Assembly (NCBI RefSeq): GCF_002556545.1
Contig: NZ_CP022685.1
Span: 3,410,001 to 3,474,000 of the forward strand
Direction: 5' to 3'
From: Streptomyces formicae
GTDB taxonomy: Bacteria; Actinomycetota; Actinomycetes; Streptomycetales; Streptomycetaceae
Length of the DNA stretch: 64,000 nucleotides
Shown here: positions 61,899 through 64,000 of the stretch, in pieces
How the letters are laid out: each line of letters begins with the position of its first letter
Position numbering within the stretch: the stretch's first letter is position 1
Program-made: the position numbers and the translations under genes
Notes under the pieces: model-generated
Seen by the model: the letters and a program-made list of their open reading frames with translations, nothing else
Databases searched by the model: none
What the model was told of the DNA's origin: nothing

Positions 61899-63367
61899 TG
61901 TCTTCGTCCACCGTGAACTCGATCTTCCCCGCCGGTTTCCTGTGGGGTGCGGCGACCGCCGCGTACCAGATCGAGGGGGCCGCGCGGGAGGACGGCCGCA
62001 CCCCCTCCATCTGGGACACGTTCAGCCATACGCCGGGCAAGGTGCTCGGTGGGGACACGGGGGACGTCGCCGTCGACCACTACCACCGGTGGCGCGAGGA
62101 CGTGCGGCTCATGGCGGACCTGGGCCTGTCCGCCTACCGCTTCTCGGTCTCCTGGTCGCGGGTGCAGCCCACCGGGCGCGGGCCCGCCGTGCAGCGGGGG
62201 CTCGACTTCTACCGGGCGCTCGTGGACGAGCTGCTCGCGCACGGCATCCGGCCGATGGTCACGCTCTACCACTGGGACCTGCCGCAGGAACTGGAGGACG
62301 CCTTCCCCAGCGGTTCCTCGGCGGGCGGGGGCTGGCCCGAGCGGGACACCGCGCACCGCTTCGCGGAGTACGCGGGGATCGTCGCCGACGCGCTCGGGGA
62401 CCGCGTGGAGATGTGGTCGACGCTCAACGAGCCCTGGTGCAGCGCCTTCCTCGGCTACGGCTCGGGGGTGCACGCCCCGGGCCGCACCGATCCGGTGGCC
62501 GCCCTGCGCGCGGCTCACCACCTCAACCTCGCGCACGGCCTCGGCGTCCAGGCGCTGCGCGAGCGGCTGCCCGCGCGGGCGCGGATCGGGGTCAGTCTCA
62601 ACCCGAGCGCCGTACGCCCCCTGACCCCCTCCGCCGCCGACCGGGACGCGCGGCGCCGGATCGACGCGCTGGCCAACCGCGTCTTCACCGGGCCGATGCT
62701 GCGCGGTGTGTACGACGACGATCTGCTCGCGGACACCGCGCGCATCACGGACTGGGCCTTCGTCCAGGAGGGCGATCTGCGCACGGCCCACCAGCCCATC
62801 GACTTCCTCGGCATCAACTACTACTCCCCCGCTGTCGTGTCGGCCGCCGCACGCGACGAGGCCGACGGTTCCGGTGCTCCGCGCCCTGACGGGCACGGAG
62901 CGAGCGCGCACTCCCCCTGGCCGGGCGCCGACGACCACGTCTCCTTCCACCGCGCGCCCGGTGAGCTCACCGCCATGGACTGGCCGGTGGACCCGACCGG
63001 GCTGAAGGACCTTCTCCTTGAGTACACCGCTCAGGCCCCCGGGGTTCCGCTCTACGTGACGGAGAACGGCGCGGCCTACGACGACAGGCCCGGCGCGGGC
63101 GGCCAGGTCCACGACCCCGAGCGCATCCGCTATCTGCACGGGCACCTCGCCGCCGTGCACGAGGCGATCGTGGCGGGCGCCGACGTCCGCGGCTACTACC
63201 TCTGGTCGCTCCTGGACAACTTCGAATGGGCGTACGGCTACAGCAAACGCTTCGGCGCGGTCCACGTGGACTACGCGACGCAGGTCAGGACCCCGAAGTC
63301 CAGTGCCCACTGGTACGCGAAGGTCGCCGCGTCCGGGGAGCTGCCCGGGGAGTCCGCGGCAGACTGA
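61898..63367 (+). CDS. bglC: Beta-glucosidase (GH1)
   Basis: 489 residues. Start [20 protein letters not shown], acid/base Glu in [11 protein letters not shown] near residue 173 and nucleophile Glu in [11 protein letters not shown] near residue 390; the C-terminal [18 protein letters not shown] signature is complete. It hydrolyses imported cellobiose to glucose in the cytoplasm and, in doing so, removes the CebR inducer. No signal peptide. Ends before a strong terminator. Confidence 0.96.
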   Translation: MSSSTVNSIFPAGFLWGAATAAYQIEGAAREDGRTPSIWDTFSHTPGKVLGGDTGDVAVDHYHRWREDVRLMADLGLSAYRFSVSWSRVQPTGRGPAVQRGLDFYRALVDELLAHGIRPMVTLYHWDLPQELEDAFPSGSSAGGGWPERDTAHRFAEYAGIVADALGDRVEMWSTLNEPWCSAFLGYGSGVHAPGRTDPVAALRAAHHLNLAHGLGVQALRERLPARARIGVSLNPSAVRPLTPSAADRDARRRIDALANRVFTGPMLRGVYDDDLLADTARITDWAFVQEGDLRTAHQPIDFLGINYYSPAVVSAAARDEADGSGAPRPDGHGASAHSPWPGADDHVSFHRAPGELTAMDWPVDPTGLKDLLLEYTAQAPGVPLYVTENGAAYDDRPGAGGQVHDPERIRYLHGHLAAVHEAIVAGADVRGYYLWSLLDNFEWAYGYSKRFGAVHVDYATQVRTPKSSAHWYAKVAASGELPGESAAD

Positions 63368-63389
63368 GCCGCAGGGCGCAGCGGCGGGC

Positions 63390-63427
63390 GGAGCCGAGTG
63401 GCAGGGGTCCACTCGGCTCCCTATTTT
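63390..63427 (+). terminator. Rho-independent terminator of bglC
   Basis: A perfect 12-bp stem (GGAGCCGAGTGG / CCACTCGGCTCC) with a 7-nt loop, followed by CTATTTT. Confidence 0.88.
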
Positions 63428-63481
63428 GCGGATATGTCGCATTCCATACGCTCCGCCGCAGAACGGGCACGGTGAGTGCCC

Positions 63482-64000
63482 ATGGGAGTCCTCCGAGACC
63501 ATCCCGAGCTGGTGCTCTTCCTCTGCCTCGCCCTCGGCTACCTGGTGGGCAAGCTGCGCGTCGGGCCCATCACCCTGGGCGGCATCTGCGGCACGCTGAT
63601 CGTCTCGCTGCTGCTCGGCGCCTGGACCGAGGTCACCGTCTCCAACGACGTCAAAACGATCTTCTTCGCGCTCTTCATCTTCGCGCTCGGCTATATGGCG
63701 GGGCCCCAGTTCTTCGCCAACCTCAACCGCAGGAGCCTGCGCTTCTTCGCGCTCTGTGGAATCGAACTGGTCTGCGTCCTGGCCATCGCGTTCGGCCTGG
63801 CCAAGGCGTTCGACCTGGACGTGGGCACCGCCTCCGGCATCCTGGCCGGGGCCGCCACCGAGTCCGCCGTGGTCGGCACGGCCACCGAGTCCATCGCCAA
63901 GCTCGGTGACCTCACCCAGGCGCAGATCACCGAGTACCAGGGGCACGTCGCCACCGCGTACACCGTCTGCTACCTCTTCGGCCTGATCACCATCGTGATC
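63482..64000 (+). CDS. Aspartate:alanine exchanger-type transporter (5' end only)
   Basis: The first 173 residues of a gene that continues beyond the window. The N-terminus (HPELVLFLCLALGYLVGKLR) and FALFIFALGYMAGPQFFANL fit the AAEx (AspT/YidE) family of secondary transporters; GILAGAATESAVVGTATESI is a characteristic segment. Five hydrophobic stretches are seen so far. ATG 63482, with GGTGAG 5 nt upstream. It follows the bglC terminator and is probably a separate unit. Substrate cannot be assigned. Confidence 0.83.
   Translation, partial: MGVLRDHPELVLFLCLALGYLVGKLRVGPITLGGICGTLIVSLLLGAWTEVTVSNDVKTIFFALFIFALGYMAGPQFFANLNRRSLRFFALCGIELVCVLAIAFGLAKAFDLDVGTASGILAGAATESAVVGTATESIAKLGDLTQAQITEYQGHVATAYTVCYLFGLITIVI

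Noticed and set aside
1..64000. CRISPR array, insertion sequence, transposase or prophage
   Set aside because: No regularly spaced repeats of 20-40 bp and no transposase or integrase reading frame were seen; the tandem repeats present are 8-11 bp units.

Overview
The window is actinobacterial chromosome and almost certainly Streptomyces. It is very G+C rich, with G/C-biased third codon positions, frequent GTG starts and many 4-bp ATGA/GTGA gene overlaps. It carries a complete desferrioxamine operon with iron boxes, a cellobiose (ceb) locus with its palindromic CebR operator, and adpA with an in-frame TTA codon followed by ornA and tRNA-His. From memory, the gene order from about 20 kb to 63 kb matches the S. 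coelicolor core chromosome; no alignment was run.

Layout. 0-2.8 kb: 5' two thirds of a RecD2 helicase gene (leftward, running off the edge) and a divergent DUF937 gene. 2.9-7.3 kb: three overlapping leftward genes (TIM-barrel isomerase, DUF993 protein, Gfo/Idh/MocA dehydrogenase) facing a LacI regulator, with a LacI-type operator between. 7.3-10.4 kb: MocR regulator divergent from a LysE exporter, then a second TIM-barrel epimerase. 10.8-15.4 kb: NagZ-type GH3 enzyme, a lipoprotein, a secreted S37-like peptidase, a small secreted cysteine protein. 15.6-20.4 kb: double ABC exporter and a class-A beta-lactamase-fold protein. 20.5-26.3 kb: a ThDP enzyme, agmatinase/guanidinobutyrase, sodium symporter and PucR regulator, probably one catabolic unit for arginine-derived guanidino compounds. 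26.5-30.3 kb: phosphatase-annotated protein, CDF metal transporter, TesB thioesterase, acyl-CoA dehydrogenase. 30.4-36.9 kb: TetR regulator and a carboxyltransferase / biotin carboxylase / HMG-CoA lyase / acyl-CoA dehydrogenase operon of leucine-isovalerate type. 37-43.3 kb: iron-regulated desE and desABCD. 43.4-48.3 kb: secreted GH20 hexosaminidase, DUF4429 protein, small protein, glmS. 48.4-50.6 kb: GPR1/YaaH-type transporter, universal stress protein, small membrane protein. 51.0-53.1 kb: adpA, ornA, tRNA-His. 53.1-57.0 kb: a compositionally different, all-leftward cassette with a WXG100-like protein and a T7SS-type long partner. 57.1-63.4 kb: cebR, cebEFG, bglC. 63.5-64 kb: 5' end of an AspT/YidE-type transporter.

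How parts work together. GlcNAc/chitobiose handling (GH3, GH20, glmS, a DasR-like site), cello-oligosaccharide uptake and hydrolysis (ceb/bglC) and iron scavenging (des) surround adpA, the developmental master regulator. The most interesting non-textbook items are: (i) the T7SS-type cassette between tRNA-His and cebR; (ii) a possible TTA-containing leader ORF whose stop overlaps the adpA start; (iii) a perfect 12+12 bp palindrome upstream of the GPR1/YaaH-type gene; (iv) a palindrome sitting on the apparent -10 box of a leaderless CDF gene; (v) several promoters with a TANNNT box 6-7 nt before the start codon, predicting leaderless mRNAs; (vi) a dispersed intergenic repeat, one copy of which is tandemly duplicated together with the 3' end of the PucR gene.
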